NCBI GenBank assembly: GCA_028284465.1
Contig: JANQRR010000012.1
Coordinates: forward strand, 1 to 64,000
Length of the DNA: 64,000 nt
Direction: 5' to 3'
Origin: Gammaproteobacteria bacterium
GTDB lineage: Bacteria; Pseudomonadota; Gammaproteobacteria; JAJFKO01
Shown piece by piece: positions 17,785-28,559 of the stretch (position 1 is the stretch's first letter; every line of letters starts with the position of its first letter). A program made the translations under genes and the position numbers. The notes below the pieces were generated by a model that saw nothing but the letters and a program-made list of their open reading frames with translations, was not told the origin of the DNA and did no database searches.

Positions 17785-17799
17785 TATTGTTACATACGT

Positions 17800-18666
17800 A
17801 TGGACAATAACGTAACTTTGAGCGCAGACAATATTCACGGAGCAGGTGTTGGTCTGCGCTCTTCTCATTATTCTTACGTTATTGCAAACCATCCACCAGT
17901 CCCTTGGTTTGAAATTCTAACAGATAATTATTTAATTGAAGGCGGCTCACCATTGCATAATCTCATGCGAATTCGCCAAGATTATCCAATGGCGATGCAT
18001 AGCGTGGGAATGTCTTTAGGTTCAACTGATCCTTTAAACAAAGATTATTTACATAAAATAAAACAATTGGCTGATCTCATTCAGCCTAGTGTGATATCTG
18101 ATCATTTATGTTGGACTTCGATTGATAATCAATGTTTACACGAATTACTGCCATTGCCTTACACTGAAGAAGCTATCACTCACGTTGTACAACGAATTAA
18201 AGAGGTCCAAGATCACTTAGAACAACCTATTTTAATCGAGAATGTTTCGAGTTACCTGACTTATAAATCTTCTCAGATCAACGAGTGGGAATTCATTAAC
18301 ACGATTGCTGAACAAGCCAATTGTTATATTTTATTAGATATAAATAACATTTTCGTTAGTGCACAAAACCATAACTTTGCACCAACGGATTATTTACAAG
18401 GTATAGCGATTGACCGTGTCAAACAATTCCATCTTGCAGGTTATACTGATCTGCAAACTCATTTATTAGATACCCATAGTGATAAAGTACACCCGCCAGT
18501 GTGGGAATTATATAAAACTGCACTCAAACGTTTTGGCCCTGTACCAACATTACTAGAATGGGATAAGGAAATCCCCGAATTTGCTGCATTACTACAAGAA
18601 ATGCAATCAGCACAACATTTTATGGATGAAATTACAGGAGCAAAACATGCCGATGCCGTTGCATGA
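17800..18666 (+). CDS. bufB: MNIO-family bufferin-modifying enzyme BufB (DUF692)
   Basis: Multinuclear non-haem iron oxidase expected to modify cysteines of the neighbouring BufA peptide. The TIM-barrel metal-ligand motifs are visible in order: MHSVGMSLGS (about 66-75), SDHLCW (about 101-106), IENVSSYL, LLDINNIFVSAQNH, FHLAGY, LDTHSDKVHPPVW and TLLEWDKEIPEF. The length of 288 residues fits DUF692. It starts 15 bp after bufA and overlaps bufC by 20 bp. Substrate specificity is inferred from the DUF2282 partner. Confidence 0.92.
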   Translation: MDNNVTLSADNIHGAGVGLRSSHYSYVIANHPPVPWFEILTDNYLIEGGSPLHNLMRIRQDYPMAMHSVGMSLGSTDPLNKDYLHKIKQLADLIQPSVISDHLCWTSIDNQCLHELLPLPYTEEAITHVVQRIKEVQDHLEQPILIENVSSYLTYKSSQINEWEFINTIAEQANCYILLDINNIFVSAQNHNFAPTDYLQGIAIDRVKQFHLAGYTDLQTHLLDTHSDKVHPPVWELYKTALKRFGPVPTLLEWDKEIPEFAALLQEMQSAQHFMDEITGAKHADAVA

Positions 18667-19435
18667 ATTACAACAATCATTTCTAAACGCTTTTAACGAT
18701 GATGATAACACTGACTTTGTTGATGAAGTAGTAAACGCTGGCACCTTATCTGCTGAACAACGTTTGCAAGTTTACAAAGACAGCATAACTGCTAGCTTAG
18801 TCAATACGCTTGCAGAAATTTACCCAGTTTGTCTACGCTTAGTCGGTGAAGAATATTTTCATGCGATGGCAAACATTTATGTTAAGCAAACACCTTCATA
18901 TTCGCCCGATTTGGGTGATTATGGCGAAACCTTTGCTAAATTTATTGATCATTTTCCGCCTGCTCAGCAACTACCCTATTTTGGTGATACTGCTCGTTTA
19001 GAATGGGCGTGGCATCGTGCATTTAATGGACCAGATGCTCAAGAATTAGATTTTACTGCATTATCTGCAGTGCATGAAAAGATTGGCGAAGCTATTTCGT
19101 TTACCTTACCTGAAAATAGTACATTACTTGCTTCAGATTTTCCGATCGATCGCATATGGGAAACCAATCAGCCAAATTTTACCGGCGATGATATTGTCAA
19201 TTTAGATAATAATGCGGTACGCTTAATTGTGTGGCGCAAACAATTAAATGTTTTAATTGAGCAACTCACTCGAGACGAGTGGTTTTTGTTAACCATGTTT
19301 GCTAATGGCTTAAACTTAACTGAAGTGTTTCAGCATGCAGCACAACATAAGATCAAACTTGATATTGTCGCTCAATTACCGCGACTAGCCGAACGCGGTT
19401 GGCTATCAGGTTTCATTAACACCAAGGAGCTTTAA
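18647..19435 (+). CDS. bufC: BufC-type RiPP recognition partner (DUF2063, putative DNA-binding domain family)
   Basis: Partner protein of the MNIO enzyme, thought to bind the precursor and present it. The ATG at 18647 is chosen because ACAGGAG lies 6 bp upstream and MPLHELQQSFLNAF is the family N-terminus; the open frame extends 66 bp further up inside bufB. The N-terminal helical domain has the DUF2063 signature RLQVYKDSITASLVNTLAEIYPVCLRLVGEEYFHAMA, then LPYFGDTARLEWAWHRAFN. The C-terminal part (about 170-262) is winged-helix-like. The 262-residue length is normal. Confidence 0.88.
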   Translation: MPMPLHELQQSFLNAFNDDDNTDFVDEVVNAGTLSAEQRLQVYKDSITASLVNTLAEIYPVCLRLVGEEYFHAMANIYVKQTPSYSPDLGDYGETFAKFIDHFPPAQQLPYFGDTARLEWAWHRAFNGPDAQELDFTALSAVHEKIGEAISFTLPENSTLLASDFPIDRIWETNQPNFTGDDIVNLDNNAVRLIVWRKQLNVLIEQLTRDEWFLLTMFANGLNLTEVFQHAAQHKIKLDIVAQLPRLAERGWLSGFINTKEL

Positions 19436-19438
19436 AAA

Positions 19439-19918
19439 ATGTCATACATCGTTAAATTCATCTGCTTTTGCTGGCGTTGGTTCAATAACATTTTAGATTT
19501 TCTTTCGCACTTTGGTGATTTAATTATTCGGCTTTGGGTTGCGCGAGTGTTTTTCAAAGCAGGCTTAACTAAAATAGCGTCATGGAGTTCAACTATTGCG
19601 TTATTTACGTATGAGTACAATGTACCCTTAATATCAGCAGAATGGGCAGCACGAATTGGCACTGCGGTTGAATTAGTTCTGCCAGTATTTTTAGTCCTTG
19701 GTTTAGGCGGCCGTGTTCCTGCGTTATTCCTATTTGTCTTTAACATCTTTGCTGTAATTTCGTATCCATTTTTACTAACTGAGCAGGGTGCTTCGGGCTT
19801 GAATGATCACTTTTATTGGGGGTTGTTATTAATGGTGTTGATGCTCCATGGCTCTGGAAAAATTTCACTGGATTATATTATCAAGTGGATTTACTCGCGC
19901 AAGAAAAGTAAAAGCTGA
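19439..19918 (+). CDS. doxX: DoxX family membrane protein of the buf operon
   Basis: A 159-residue inner-membrane protein with four predicted helices (about 28-45, 60-85, 88-108 and 125-145). LWVARVFFKAGLTKIASW is the DoxX N-terminal signature. DoxX proteins are recurrent last members of DUF2282-DUF692-DUF2063 operons, including the gold-induced gig operon of Cupriavidus; their exact role is unsettled. The start is 3 bp after the bufC stop, with AAGGAG just before. Confidence 0.88.
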   Translation: MSYIVKFICFCWRWFNNILDFLSHFGDLIIRLWVARVFFKAGLTKIASWSSTIALFTYEYNVPLISAEWAARIGTAVELVLPVFLVLGLGGRVPALFLFVFNIFAVISYPFLLTEQGASGLNDHFYWGLLLMVLMLHGSGKISLDYIIKWIYSRKKSKS

Positions 19919-19926
19919 TCTTAGTT

Positions 19927-20859
19927 TTAATGGCTTTGAGGCGAACATTCACTGAGGTCACACAATTTACCGCCTTTTTCGACTTGCAAGGTAGCATGAT
20001 TGATTTTAAATTGCTGCTTTAACTCGCCACAAATATGCTGATAATCATCATCAGTTAGATAACTATCTGGCATCACCAAATGCGCAGTTAGCGCAATTTC
20101 TTTAGTACTTAATCCCCAAATATGTAAATCATGCACGGCAACAACGCCTTTAATCGCATTTAAATAATCACGTACTTTATCTTGCTCAATGTTATGCGGC
20201 ACTGCATCAAGAATCAGATTAATTGAATCACGCAATAATCCCCAAGTACCTGCTAAAATTGCTACAACAATTAATAAACCAACCACCGGATCAAGCCAAA
20301 CCCAACCAGCAAATAAAATAATAACGCCGGTTACAACCACGCCTAAAGAAATTAATGCATCATAGGCTAAATGCAAAAAAGCACCTTTAATATTCAAATC
20401 ATCTGCTGAGCCTTTCATAAATAATAATGCGGTACCACCATTAATAACGATTCCAATTAAAGCCACAATGATCACTGTCATTTCATGGACTTTGACCGGA
20501 TTTATCAATTTATAAATCGATTCATAAGCAATGATCGCTGAGGTAAAGACTAATATTAATGCATTCGCAATAGCCGCTAAAATTGTTGTCCGTTTGAAAC
20601 CATAGCTGTAACGTGATGTCGCTGGCCGTGTCATTAACCAATTAGCGCCCCAAGCCATCGCTAATCCTAAAACATCTCCTAAATTATGCCCCGCATCTGC
20701 TAACAAACTCATGGAATTGGCTGAAACCGCATAGATTGCTTCAATGATCACAAACGCAAGATTTAAAAAAACCGCTAAAAAAAACGCTGTAGTAAATGTT
20801 TCGGGAACATGATGATGGTGATGATGATTATGCCCATTATGATCATGTTGATGTGCCAT
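19927..20859 (-). CDS. Cation diffusion facilitator (zinc/cobalt/cadmium exporter, CzcD/ZitB type)
   Basis: A proton-driven metal exporter of 310 residues. The N-terminus is His-rich (ten histidines in the first 17 residues), typical of metal sensing. The metal sites appear as LLADAGHNLGDVLGL (about 53-67, H-x3-D) and HLAYDALISLGV (about 157-168). Six membrane helices are followed by a cytoplasmic domain with VHDLHIWGLS and ITAH-like ALTAHLVMP. It converges on the buf operon (8-bp gap), so a metal-handling cluster is plausible. Confidence 0.92.
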   Translation of the reverse strand: MAHQHDHNGHNHHHHHHVPETFTTAFFLAVFLNLAFVIIEAIYAVSANSMSLLADAGHNLGDVLGLAMAWGANWLMTRPATSRYSYGFKRTTILAAIANALILVFTSAIIAYESIYKLINPVKVHEMTVIIVALIGIVINGGTALLFMKGSADDLNIKGAFLHLAYDALISLGVVVTGVIILFAGWVWLDPVVGLLIVVAILAGTWGLLRDSINLILDAVPHNIEQDKVRDYLNAIKGVVAVHDLHIWGLSTKEIALTAHLVMPDSYLTDDDYQHICGELKQQFKINHATLQVEKGGKLCDLSECSPQSH

Positions 20860-20881
20860 AATAATATTTATCCTTCATACT

Positions 20882-23137
20882 TTACTTTGGCTCAACCACA
20901 ATTTTATCGACGCGTTGAAAGCCTCGTGGCAACTTGTGGCCACGACGCCCACGTTCACCTTGATAATGTTCTAAATCTTTATTCTTAATCGTAATATGGC
21001 GTCGACCTGAATATAACGTTAATACATCTTGCTGACCTAAAATCGCACTAGCAATAACAAATTCTACGCGCTTTTTCGCACGATCTGTGGGAATAGCAAT
21101 GATTTTGTTACCTTTACCGCGCGCCAATTGCGGCAACTCCGCTACCGCAAATATCAACAGTCTGCCTTCGTTAGTGACTGCTGCTAATCGATCATGTTGG
21201 CTATCTTGGATCAACATTGGGGTTAACACTTTCGCCTGTTGCGGTAATTTTAATACCACTTTACCACTGCGATTTTTACAATAGAGATCTGTTTGTTTGA
21301 CGACAAATCCATACCCAGCATCTGATGCTAACACATATTGCTGATCATCTGCGCCCATCATTACTGCAATAAATTCCGCACCCGCCGGCGGTTTCAATTT
21401 ACCAGTTAACGGTTCGCCTTGGCCGCGCGCAGATGGCAATGTATGCGCAGGAATTGAATACGTGCGACCCGTGCTATCCAAGGCAATAACAGCTTGATTA
21501 CTGCGTCCTTGGGCTTGTGATCGAAATTCATCGCCAGCTTTATAATTTAGATTACGGCCATCAACATCATGGCCTTTCGCCGCTCTGATCCAACCTTTAT
21601 TCGAGAGCACCACCGTGACAGGCTCAGTTGGCACTAATTCTTCAACCCGCATCGCTTTAGCTTCTTCACGTTCAATTAATTGTGAACATCGCGGATCACC
21701 ATACTGCTCAGCAATCGCTGTTAATTCTTTACGTAATAGCGTTTTTAAACGCTGCTTTGAGCCTAAAATTTTAGTTAACAGATCACGTTCTTCAGCTAAT
21801 TCTTTTTGCTCTCCACGAATTTTTATCTCTTCTAAACGAGCTAATTGACGTAATTTAATATCAAGGATCGCATCTGCTTGTTTATCACTTAATTTAAATT
21901 TACGCATTAATTCTGGTTTAGGTTGATCCGCTTCACGGATCACATGAATAACTTCATCAATATTTAGAAATGCTATTAATAATCCATCAAGTATATGCAA
22001 ACGCGCTTCGACTTTTTCTAAGCGAAATTCTAAACGACGTTTAATCGTTGCTAAGCGATACTTCAACCATTCTTGTAAAATTTCTAATAAGTTGCGTACC
22101 CGTGGCCGTCCATCGAGGCCGATCATATTAAGATTAACGCGATAGGTGCGTTCCAGATCAGTCGTCGCAAATAAATGCGCCATTAAACTCTCTATATCAA
22201 CCCGATTTGATCGCGGCACAATGACTAAGCGTGTTGGATTTTCATGATCAGATTCATCACGCAGATCAACAACCATCGGTAGTTTCTTTGCTTGCATTTG
22301 CGCTGCGATTTGTTCTAAGACTTTTGAACTTGAGGTTTGATGTGGCAACGCAGTAATTATAATATCACCTTTTTCTTCCGTAAACGCCGCGCGCATACGC
22401 AATGAACCATTGCCTTTTGTATACAATGCATGAATGTCATTTTGTGGTGTGATAATTTCGGCTGCCGTCGGATAATCCGGCCCTTTAATATGTTCGAAGA
22501 TAGCCGTGAGAGTAACTTTTGGATCTTCTAAGATCCGAATACACGCACTGATCACTTCGGTTAAATTATGAGGCGGAATGTCGGTTGCCATGCCAACGGC
22601 AATACCTGTTGCGCCGTTGAGTAACACGTTTGGCACTTGTGCCGGTAACAGTACGGGTTCGTCTAAGGTGCCATCAAAATTGGCTTGCCAATCAACTGTG
22701 CCTTGACCTAATTCTGTTAACAACAGATCGGCATAAGGTGTTAAACGCGATTCTGTATAACGCATCGCTGCGAATGATTTCGGATCATCGATCGACCCCC
22801 AATTACCTTGACCATCGATCAACGGATAACGATAAGAAAACTCCTGAGCCATTAATACCATTGCTTCATAACACGCGCTATCACCGTGGGGATGATATTT
22901 ACCTAACACATCACCGACGGTGCGCGCTGATTTTTTAAATTTTGCTGTGGCTTTTAAACCTAATTCAGACATCGCATAAATGATCCGCCGTTGTACTGGC
23001 TTCAAACCATCGGCGATGTGCGGCAAGGCACGATCCAAAATGACATACATAGAATAGTCAAGGTAGGCTTTTTCGGTAAAGTCTTTCAGCGGACGTTTTT
23101 CAACGCCTTCCATATTGAGATCAGTTGTTGTAGTCAT
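20882..23137 (-). CDS. parC: DNA topoisomerase IV subunit A
   Basis: Decatenates daughter chromosomes together with ParE. The catalytic tyrosine is Tyr127 in [11 protein letters not shown]. The quinolone region reads [14 protein letters not shown], with Ser87 and Glu91 at the positions of E. coli Ser80 and Glu84, the drug-sensitive residues. The 751-residue length and the C-terminal blades match ParC; GyrA would be longer and carry the GyrA box. parE is not in the window. Confidence 0.95.
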   Translation of the reverse strand: MTTTTDLNMEGVEKRPLKDFTEKAYLDYSMYVILDRALPHIADGLKPVQRRIIYAMSELGLKATAKFKKSARTVGDVLGKYHPHGDSACYEAMVLMAQEFSYRYPLIDGQGNWGSIDDPKSFAAMRYTESRLTPYADLLLTELGQGTVDWQANFDGTLDEPVLLPAQVPNVLLNGATGIAVGMATDIPPHNLTEVISACIRILEDPKVTLTAIFEHIKGPDYPTAAEIITPQNDIHALYTKGNGSLRMRAAFTEEKGDIIITALPHQTSSSKVLEQIAAQMQAKKLPMVVDLRDESDHENPTRLVIVPRSNRVDIESLMAHLFATTDLERTYRVNLNMIGLDGRPRVRNLLEILQEWLKYRLATIKRRLEFRLEKVEARLHILDGLLIAFLNIDEVIHVIREADQPKPELMRKFKLSDKQADAILDIKLRQLARLEEIKIRGEQKELAEERDLLTKILGSKQRLKTLLRKELTAIAEQYGDPRCSQLIEREEAKAMRVEELVPTEPVTVVLSNKGWIRAAKGHDVDGRNLNYKAGDEFRSQAQGRSNQAVIALDSTGRTYSIPAHTLPSARGQGEPLTGKLKPPAGAEFIAVMMGADDQQYVLASDAGYGFVVKQTDLYCKNRSGKVVLKLPQQAKVLTPMLIQDSQHDRLAAVTNEGRLLIFAVAELPQLARGKGNKIIAIPTDRAKKRVEFVIASAILGQQDVLTLYSGRRHITIKNKDLEHYQGERGRRGHKLPRGFQRVDKIVVEPK

Positions 23138-23142
23138 ATAGG

Positions 23143-24450
23143 TTATTCCGGGTTATCCAAACTTAATATGCCGGTATTATAATCATAAGCGAACACTTCT
23201 GCATACCGCCCCCAATCAATTACTACTTTAAGCACCCGCTCAGCTTCTTCTTCACTCAAATAATCTTCTAATTCACCCAAAAATCGCTCCTCAGAAGCAC
23301 GGTGACTCGGGCGCTCATTCAACACTCGGCGAATATTTCGTGCTAATGGAACATAGCGAATAAGATGCGCAGCAAAAATTTTCTTACGTTGCAAAATATC
23401 GGCAGAGGCAAAACGCCGACCTGCTGGGGTTAATTCAATGTCCCCTTTAGAAATATTAGCAAAGCGTAAAATTTCTAGAATTTCGGTTAATGCTAATAAA
23501 TCATCAACGTCTAATGATAATTCTTCTGATAATTCTGGTAAATCGATCCGTTGTGCGTATTCTGGATCAGCCATTTCTTCAACTAACCCGGTTAATACTG
23601 AAATATCAACATCAGGAAGACGATAACCTAAACCAATTTCACGCGGTTTACCACCAGCAGCAAGTAAACGTTCTGGACGATCAGGGCTGGTTGTCATTAA
23701 TGTGTAAATTTGATCGACTAATTCACGATAGCGTGGATCTTGATCGCTACGCGGATGTGGAATATCGACAGTCAACTCGGCACGAATGCGCCCAGGATCA
23801 CTGCGGAAAATTAAGATCCGATCGGCAATCTCGACGGCTTCTTCAATATTATGGGTTACTAACAAAATAGCATTAATACGCGTTTTCTTTTGTTGCCATA
23901 AATCTAATAAATCACTTTTTAAATTATCTGCCGTTAATACATCCAATGCCGAAAATGGTTCATCCATTAATAAAATATCAGGTTCAACCACCAAAGCCCG
24001 GGCAAAACCAACACGTTGACGCATGCCGCCGGATAATTCTTTAGGATACGCTGATTCAAACCCATCCATACCGATAATATCAATCGCTTTTAACGCGCGT
24101 TGACGACGTTCATCGCGTGGGATACCAATGGCTTCTAAACCTAACTCCACATTTTGTAACACGGTGAGCCACGGCATTAACGCAAAGTTTTGGAACACCA
24201 TGGCAATGCCGTTTGCAGGTTCAGTCACCGGCTCACCACGATAATTTACATCGCCATAACTTGGATGGATCAAGCCAGCAATAATTCTCAATAATGTTGA
24301 TTTGCCAGAACCAGATTTTCCTAACAATGCCACGATTTCACCTTCACGCATGGTAAAATCAACATCATCTAAGACTAATAATTCTTGCTTCGCCGATTTT
24401 TTAAAAGATTTAACAACTTTTTTAACTTCAACAATTGTTTCGGCCATCAC
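23143..24450 (-). CDS. ABC transporter ATPase, nitrate/sulfonate/taurine type, with C-terminal AAA-associated domain
   Basis: The ABC domain (1-255) has Walker [16 protein letters not shown] (about 41-55), Q-loop [11 protein letters not shown], signature [14 protein letters not shown] and Walker [13 protein letters not shown], closest to the SsuB/TauB/NrtD class. Residues about 285-430 form the ABC AAA-associated domain ([31 protein letters not shown]... [11 protein letters not shown]), which is found on such ATPases. It overlaps the permease gene by 4 bp. No substrate-binding protein is nearby. Confidence 0.87.
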   Translation of the reverse strand: MMAETIVEVKKVVKSFKKSAKQELLVLDDVDFTMREGEIVALLGKSGSGKSTLLRIIAGLIHPSYGDVNYRGEPVTEPANGIAMVFQNFALMPWLTVLQNVELGLEAIGIPRDERRQRALKAIDIIGMDGFESAYPKELSGGMRQRVGFARALVVEPDILLMDEPFSALDVLTADNLKSDLLDLWQQKKTRINAILLVTHNIEEAVEIADRILIFRSDPGRIRAELTVDIPHPRSDQDPRYRELVDQIYTLMTTSPDRPERLLAAGGKPREIGLGYRLPDVDISVLTGLVEEMADPEYAQRIDLPELSEELSLDVDDLLALTEILEILRFANISKGDIELTPAGRRFASADILQRKKIFAAHLIRYVPLARNIRRVLNERPSHRASEERFLGELEDYLSEEEAERVLKVVIDWGRYAEVFAYDYNTGILSLDNPE

Positions 24451-26186
24451 AATACCCCAAAGCGTTTTTCTGCCAAATTATACAATGGCCGCCATAATAT
24501 TCGATTAAGTGCAATCACAAATAAACACATCACTCCAACACCTAACGCAATCCGATGAAAATCTCCTAAACGCGTATATTCACTGATATAGGCGCCTAAT
24601 CCGGTCGCTCGCAACGTCGTATGCCCCCAGTGGACCACTTCGGCGACAATACTAGCATTCCAAGCACCACCTGCTGCGGTAATCGCGCCAGTAATATAAA
24701 ACGGGAAGATGCCTGGCAATACGAAACGGCGCCACCATAACCAACCTCGCACATTAAAGTTATTTGCGGCATGATACAAATCTTTTGGTAATGCTGAAGC
24801 TCCCGCAATCACATTAAATAAAATATACCATTGCGCTCCTAATATCATTAACGGTGTCGTCCAAATTTGCACATTAAGATGAAAACGTAAAATTAAGATC
24901 ACTACCAATGGGAATAATAAATTGGCGGGAAATGCTGCTACGAACTGCACAAATGGTGCTGCCAGCTGTGCCGCTCGCGGGCGCATGCCAATCCACACTC
25001 CCACTGGTACCCAAATTAGCGAACACAACAGAATTAAAATTAATACACGAGCAGCGGTAATTAATCCCAACACAAAAACATGTTCAATTTCATGGAAATT
25101 TACCGCAGTTAAAATAAATTGCAAGAGATAAAAAACCGTCGCTAAGCATACTCCAAACAATAATGTATTCCATAACCAAACGACATATTTTGATACTGTT
25201 TTGCTGATCACTGCGCGTTTTGAACTAGCTTTACTTAACCAAGTAAATGAGTTGACGAATAGATCACTAATAATACCTATTATCATGCCACAATACGCAA
25301 TAAATCGAGTTCGCTGCAATATAGTAACCACGAGTGAAAACGATTCATTATCTGATTCTACTTCTTCTGCTTTAAATTTCTCTGACCATTTCACCAATGG
25401 TCGAAATAAAATTTGATCATAAAGAATGATCACAATTAACATAGTGATGATGGCATACATTACCGCCTGCAAATTGGACTGTTGGATCGCTAACGCAATA
25501 TAAGAACCAATTCCCGGCAAATTAATAGTTTGATTATTGACTGAGATAGCTTCTGTGGCGACCACAAAAAACCAACTCGCTGACATCGACATCATGGTAT
25601 TCCACAACAAGCTCGGCATAGAAAAGGGTACTTCAATCCGCCAAAAACGCTGCCAAGCAGATAAATGAAACATATCTGCTGCTTCTTTTAATTCTGCTGG
25701 TACTGTTTTCACGGTTTGATAAAAACCTAACATCATATTCCACGCTTGCGCAGTGAAAATTGCAAAAATCGCCGCGCATTCTGGCCCCAACAAACTACCG
25801 CGAAACAACATAATGAATGGCACAACAGAAATTGCTTGAAACGCCAATACTGGCACTGACTGCGAAATATCCACTAATGGAATAATAAATTTTTCCGCTT
25901 GTTTACTTTTTGCTGCCCAAGTGCCAAAAATAAAGGTGAATAATAATGAAAAGAATAAACCGATCAACATTCGGCTCACGGTGCGAACAGAATATGAGGG
26001 CAAATAGCGTGGATCAAGTGAAATCGGTAATGGCTGTCCAATATTATAAGGCGCTGCCATTTGTCTACCTGACCAAATAAATGCGCCTATTACCCCCAAT
26101 ACAACGATCAATGCCACAATATCCCAACGATTTGGTGTTAGCGACATTTTTTGTTCAGCATAAATGTTGTTTTGGCCAATAGACAT
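24447..26186 (-). CDS. ABC transporter permease with two fused BPD_transp_1 domains
   Basis: Two complete permease units lie in one chain: residues about 65-260 (MLIGLFFSLLFTFIFGTWAAK ... EAADMFHLSAWQRFWRIEVPFSMPSLLWN) and about 350-575 (AANNFNVRGWLWWRRFVLPGIFPFYITGAI). Both carry the EAA loop (EAADMF and HAANNF forms). Start ATG at 26186 (MSIGQNNIYAEQK) follows GGGGGTG; the open frame extends 63 bp upstream without a ribosome site. 579 residues. With the adjacent ATPase it would form a transporter needing no second permease; the substrate is unknown. Confidence 0.85.
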   Translation of the reverse strand: MSIGQNNIYAEQKMSLTPNRWDIVALIVVLGVIGAFIWSGRQMAAPYNIGQPLPISLDPRYLPSYSVRTVSRMLIGLFFSLLFTFIFGTWAAKSKQAEKFIIPLVDISQSVPVLAFQAISVVPFIMLFRGSLLGPECAAIFAIFTAQAWNMMLGFYQTVKTVPAELKEAADMFHLSAWQRFWRIEVPFSMPSLLWNTMMSMSASWFFVVATEAISVNNQTINLPGIGSYIALAIQQSNLQAVMYAIITMLIVIILYDQILFRPLVKWSEKFKAEEVESDNESFSLVVTILQRTRFIAYCGMIIGIISDLFVNSFTWLSKASSKRAVISKTVSKYVVWLWNTLLFGVCLATVFYLLQFILTAVNFHEIEHVFVLGLITAARVLILILLCSLIWVPVGVWIGMRPRAAQLAAPFVQFVAAFPANLLFPLVVILILRFHLNVQIWTTPLMILGAQWYILFNVIAGASALPKDLYHAANNFNVRGWLWWRRFVLPGIFPFYITGAITAAGGAWNASIVAEVVHWGHTTLRATGLGAYISEYTRLGDFHRIALGVGVMCLFVIALNRILWRPLYNLAEKRFGVL

Positions 26187-26351
26187 CTTGCACCCCCAAG
26201 CCTGTTTATTGTAAGGATAATTGCACCAATTTGGGAGTAAAATCAGCAAGTTTTTTTGCTCACCATTACAACTGGTTGAAAACGGCGACTTACGCAGTCA
26301 CATTATTCGTAGTAACATAGAGACAATTTTCATCGATATGTACAAAATCCC

Positions 26352-27308
26352 ATGGCGTTATCAATCACATATTTTATTATTGGCTTGGTATTATTAATCC
26401 TGGCAGCGGATCGCTTCGTTGCAGGTGCTGCTGCTTTAGCAAAAAATATTGGCATTCCCTCGATGATCATCGGTTTAACCATTGTCGCCCTTGGCACTTC
26501 TTTGCCAGAAATTGTCGTAGCTATCATTTCTTCTGTTAAAGGTGAGCCCACTTTAGCCATTGGTAGCGCTATTGGTTCTAATATTGCCAACGTTGGTTTT
26601 GTGTTAGCCATAGCCGCAATCGTTGCACCGTTACGGGTTGAAGCTATCACCTTGCGGCGTGAATATCCTATTTTATTGTTCGTTACCATATTAAGCGCGG
26701 TATTGTTATTTGATGGTTATCTTAGTCGTTCTGATGGGATTATTTTGTTAGTGCTATTAATTATTTTGTTAACACTAACGACTTGGTATGCGCGTTATCA
26801 TCAACGTGAATTCGCCAAAACTGCTGATAATAGTGTGATCTCAAAGATGTCAACGCAGCGTGCCATCATTTGGCTAATCATCGGCGGCACAATCATTCCA
26901 TTAAGTTCTGAGTTATTGATCAACGGCGCTATAGGCATCGCAACGTTTTTTGGCGTTAGCAGTTTTGTTATTGGGATAAGCGTCGTCGCAATTGGCACTA
27001 GTTTACCTGAGTTAGCAACGTCGGTAGTCAGTGTGATTAAAGGCGAACATGATATTTCAATTGGCAACATTATCGGTTCTAATGTTTTTAATTTATTAGC
27101 TGTATTGCCATTTCCTGGAATAATCGCTCCAACTTATATTAACCCTAGGTTTAAAACGTTTGATTTGCCCGCATTGCTTATTAGCACTTTAGCGATTTTT
27201 GTAGTGGCTTATAGTGTTCGTGGTCCTGGGCGGATCACTCGATTTGAAGGTATAATGTTGCTATTGCTGTATAGCTTATTTATCTATTTATCATTTGCTT
27301 TTAAATAA
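26352..27308 (+). CDS. Calcium/sodium antiporter, CaCA family (YrbG-like)
   Basis: A 318-residue cation exchanger with ten hydrophobic segments and the two inverted alpha repeats: GLTIVALGTSLPEIVVAI with GSAIGSNIANVGFVL near 40-80, and GISVVAIGTSLPELATSV with GNIIGSNVFNLLAV near 205-250. The GTSLPE and GSN motifs are the ion-binding residues. It is followed 16 bp later by mutM on the same strand. Confidence 0.92.
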   Translation: MALSITYFIIGLVLLILAADRFVAGAAALAKNIGIPSMIIGLTIVALGTSLPEIVVAIISSVKGEPTLAIGSAIGSNIANVGFVLAIAAIVAPLRVEAITLRREYPILLFVTILSAVLLFDGYLSRSDGIILLVLLIILLTLTTWYARYHQREFAKTADNSVISKMSTQRAIIWLIIGGTIIPLSSELLINGAIGIATFFGVSSFVIGISVVAIGTSLPELATSVVSVIKGEHDISIGNIIGSNVFNLLAVLPFPGIIAPTYINPRFKTFDLPALLISTLAIFVVAYSVRGPGRITRFEGIMLLLLYSLFIYLSFAFK

Positions 27309-27324
27309 CCATGTAATAATCAAC

Positions 27325-28140
27325 ATGCCAGAATTACCAGAAGTTGAAACTAGCCGACGTGGAATAATGCCACATATTCTCGGCAATACTATTACCGACG
27401 TAGTTGTGCGCGAACGACGTTTACGTTGGCCTATTCCTAAAGAATTAACTACTCGTTTATCCGGGCAAACCATCACTGCCGTAACTCGTCGTGGCAAATA
27501 TATTTTGCTACATTGCAAACGTGGCACCGTGATCATCCACTTAGGCATGTCAGGATGTTTGCGAATTTTGCCGCTTGATCACGCAATCATTAAACACGAT
27601 CATCTCGATTTTGAAATTAATCAACAACAGGTTTTGCGATTTAATGATCCGCGTCGTTTTGGCTGCATATTGTGGTGCGAACATGATATTCAACAGCATC
27701 GTTTAATTAAAGATCTCGGCCCAGAACCATTAACGTCAGAATTTAATAGTGCGTATTTGTATCAAATCGCGCGCGGTCGCAAAACAGCGATTAAAACTTT
27801 TATTATGAACAGTAAAATTGTGGTTGGTGTTGGCAACATTTACGCGAATGAAGCGCTGCATATCGCTAAAATTCATCCACAACGTGCTGCGATGAAGATC
27901 AGTAAAGCGCGCTGTAATGATTTAGCAGAAGCAATCAAGATGATATTGTCTCAGGCAATCAAGCAAGGTGGAACGACGCTACGAAATTTTCTGACCTCAG
28001 ATGGCAAACCTGGGTATTTCAAACAATCGCTAAACGTTTATGGGCGCGGTGGAGAAAATTGTCGTACTTGCCAATCGTCTCTCAAAGAGATTCAATTAAA
28101 TCAACGCACTACGGTTTATTGCGGTAACTGTCAACGATGA
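27325..28140 (+). CDS. mutM: Formamidopyrimidine-DNA glycosylase
   Basis: Removes 8-oxoguanine and formamidopyrimidines. The start is ATG 27325, giving MPELPEVETSRRG, since the N-terminal proline (after Met removal) is the catalytic nucleophile; the open frame reaches 30 bp further upstream, inside the antiporter gene. The H2TH region contains GVGNIYANEALHIAKIHP (Nei/MutM motif), and the C-terminal zinc finger is CRTCQSSLKEIQLNQRTTVYCGNC. Length 271 residues. The ribosome site is poor, so coupling to the antiporter is possible. Confidence 0.95.
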   Translation: MPELPEVETSRRGIMPHILGNTITDVVVRERRLRWPIPKELTTRLSGQTITAVTRRGKYILLHCKRGTVIIHLGMSGCLRILPLDHAIIKHDHLDFEINQQQVLRFNDPRRFGCILWCEHDIQQHRLIKDLGPEPLTSEFNSAYLYQIARGRKTAIKTFIMNSKIVVGVGNIYANEALHIAKIHPQRAAMKISKARCNDLAEAIKMILSQAIKQGGTTLRNFLTSDGKPGYFKQSLNVYGRGGENCRTCQSSLKEIQLNQRTTVYCGNCQR

Positions 28141-28179
28141 TAAAAAATTGCCTATTTCCGGCAGATCAGACAAATTAAG

Positions 28180-28243
28180 ATCATGCTGATCAATAAGCAC
28201 TCTTAGCATTGCTACATCAGGGGGGCCTGAGCATGATTTTTTA
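28180..28243 (+). terminator. Hairpin terminator after mutM
   Basis: TCAGG (28217-28221) and CCTGA (28226-28230) enclose a G-rich loop, and ATCATGCT (28180-28187) pairs with AGCATGAT (28230-28237). TTTTTT follows on the plus strand. The two pairings share one base and may be alternatives. Confidence 0.45.
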
Positions 28244-28286
28244 ATGCCTTATAACTGCGCTTTACTGTGTTTATTAATTTTAATAC

Positions 28287-28559
<273 letters not shown>

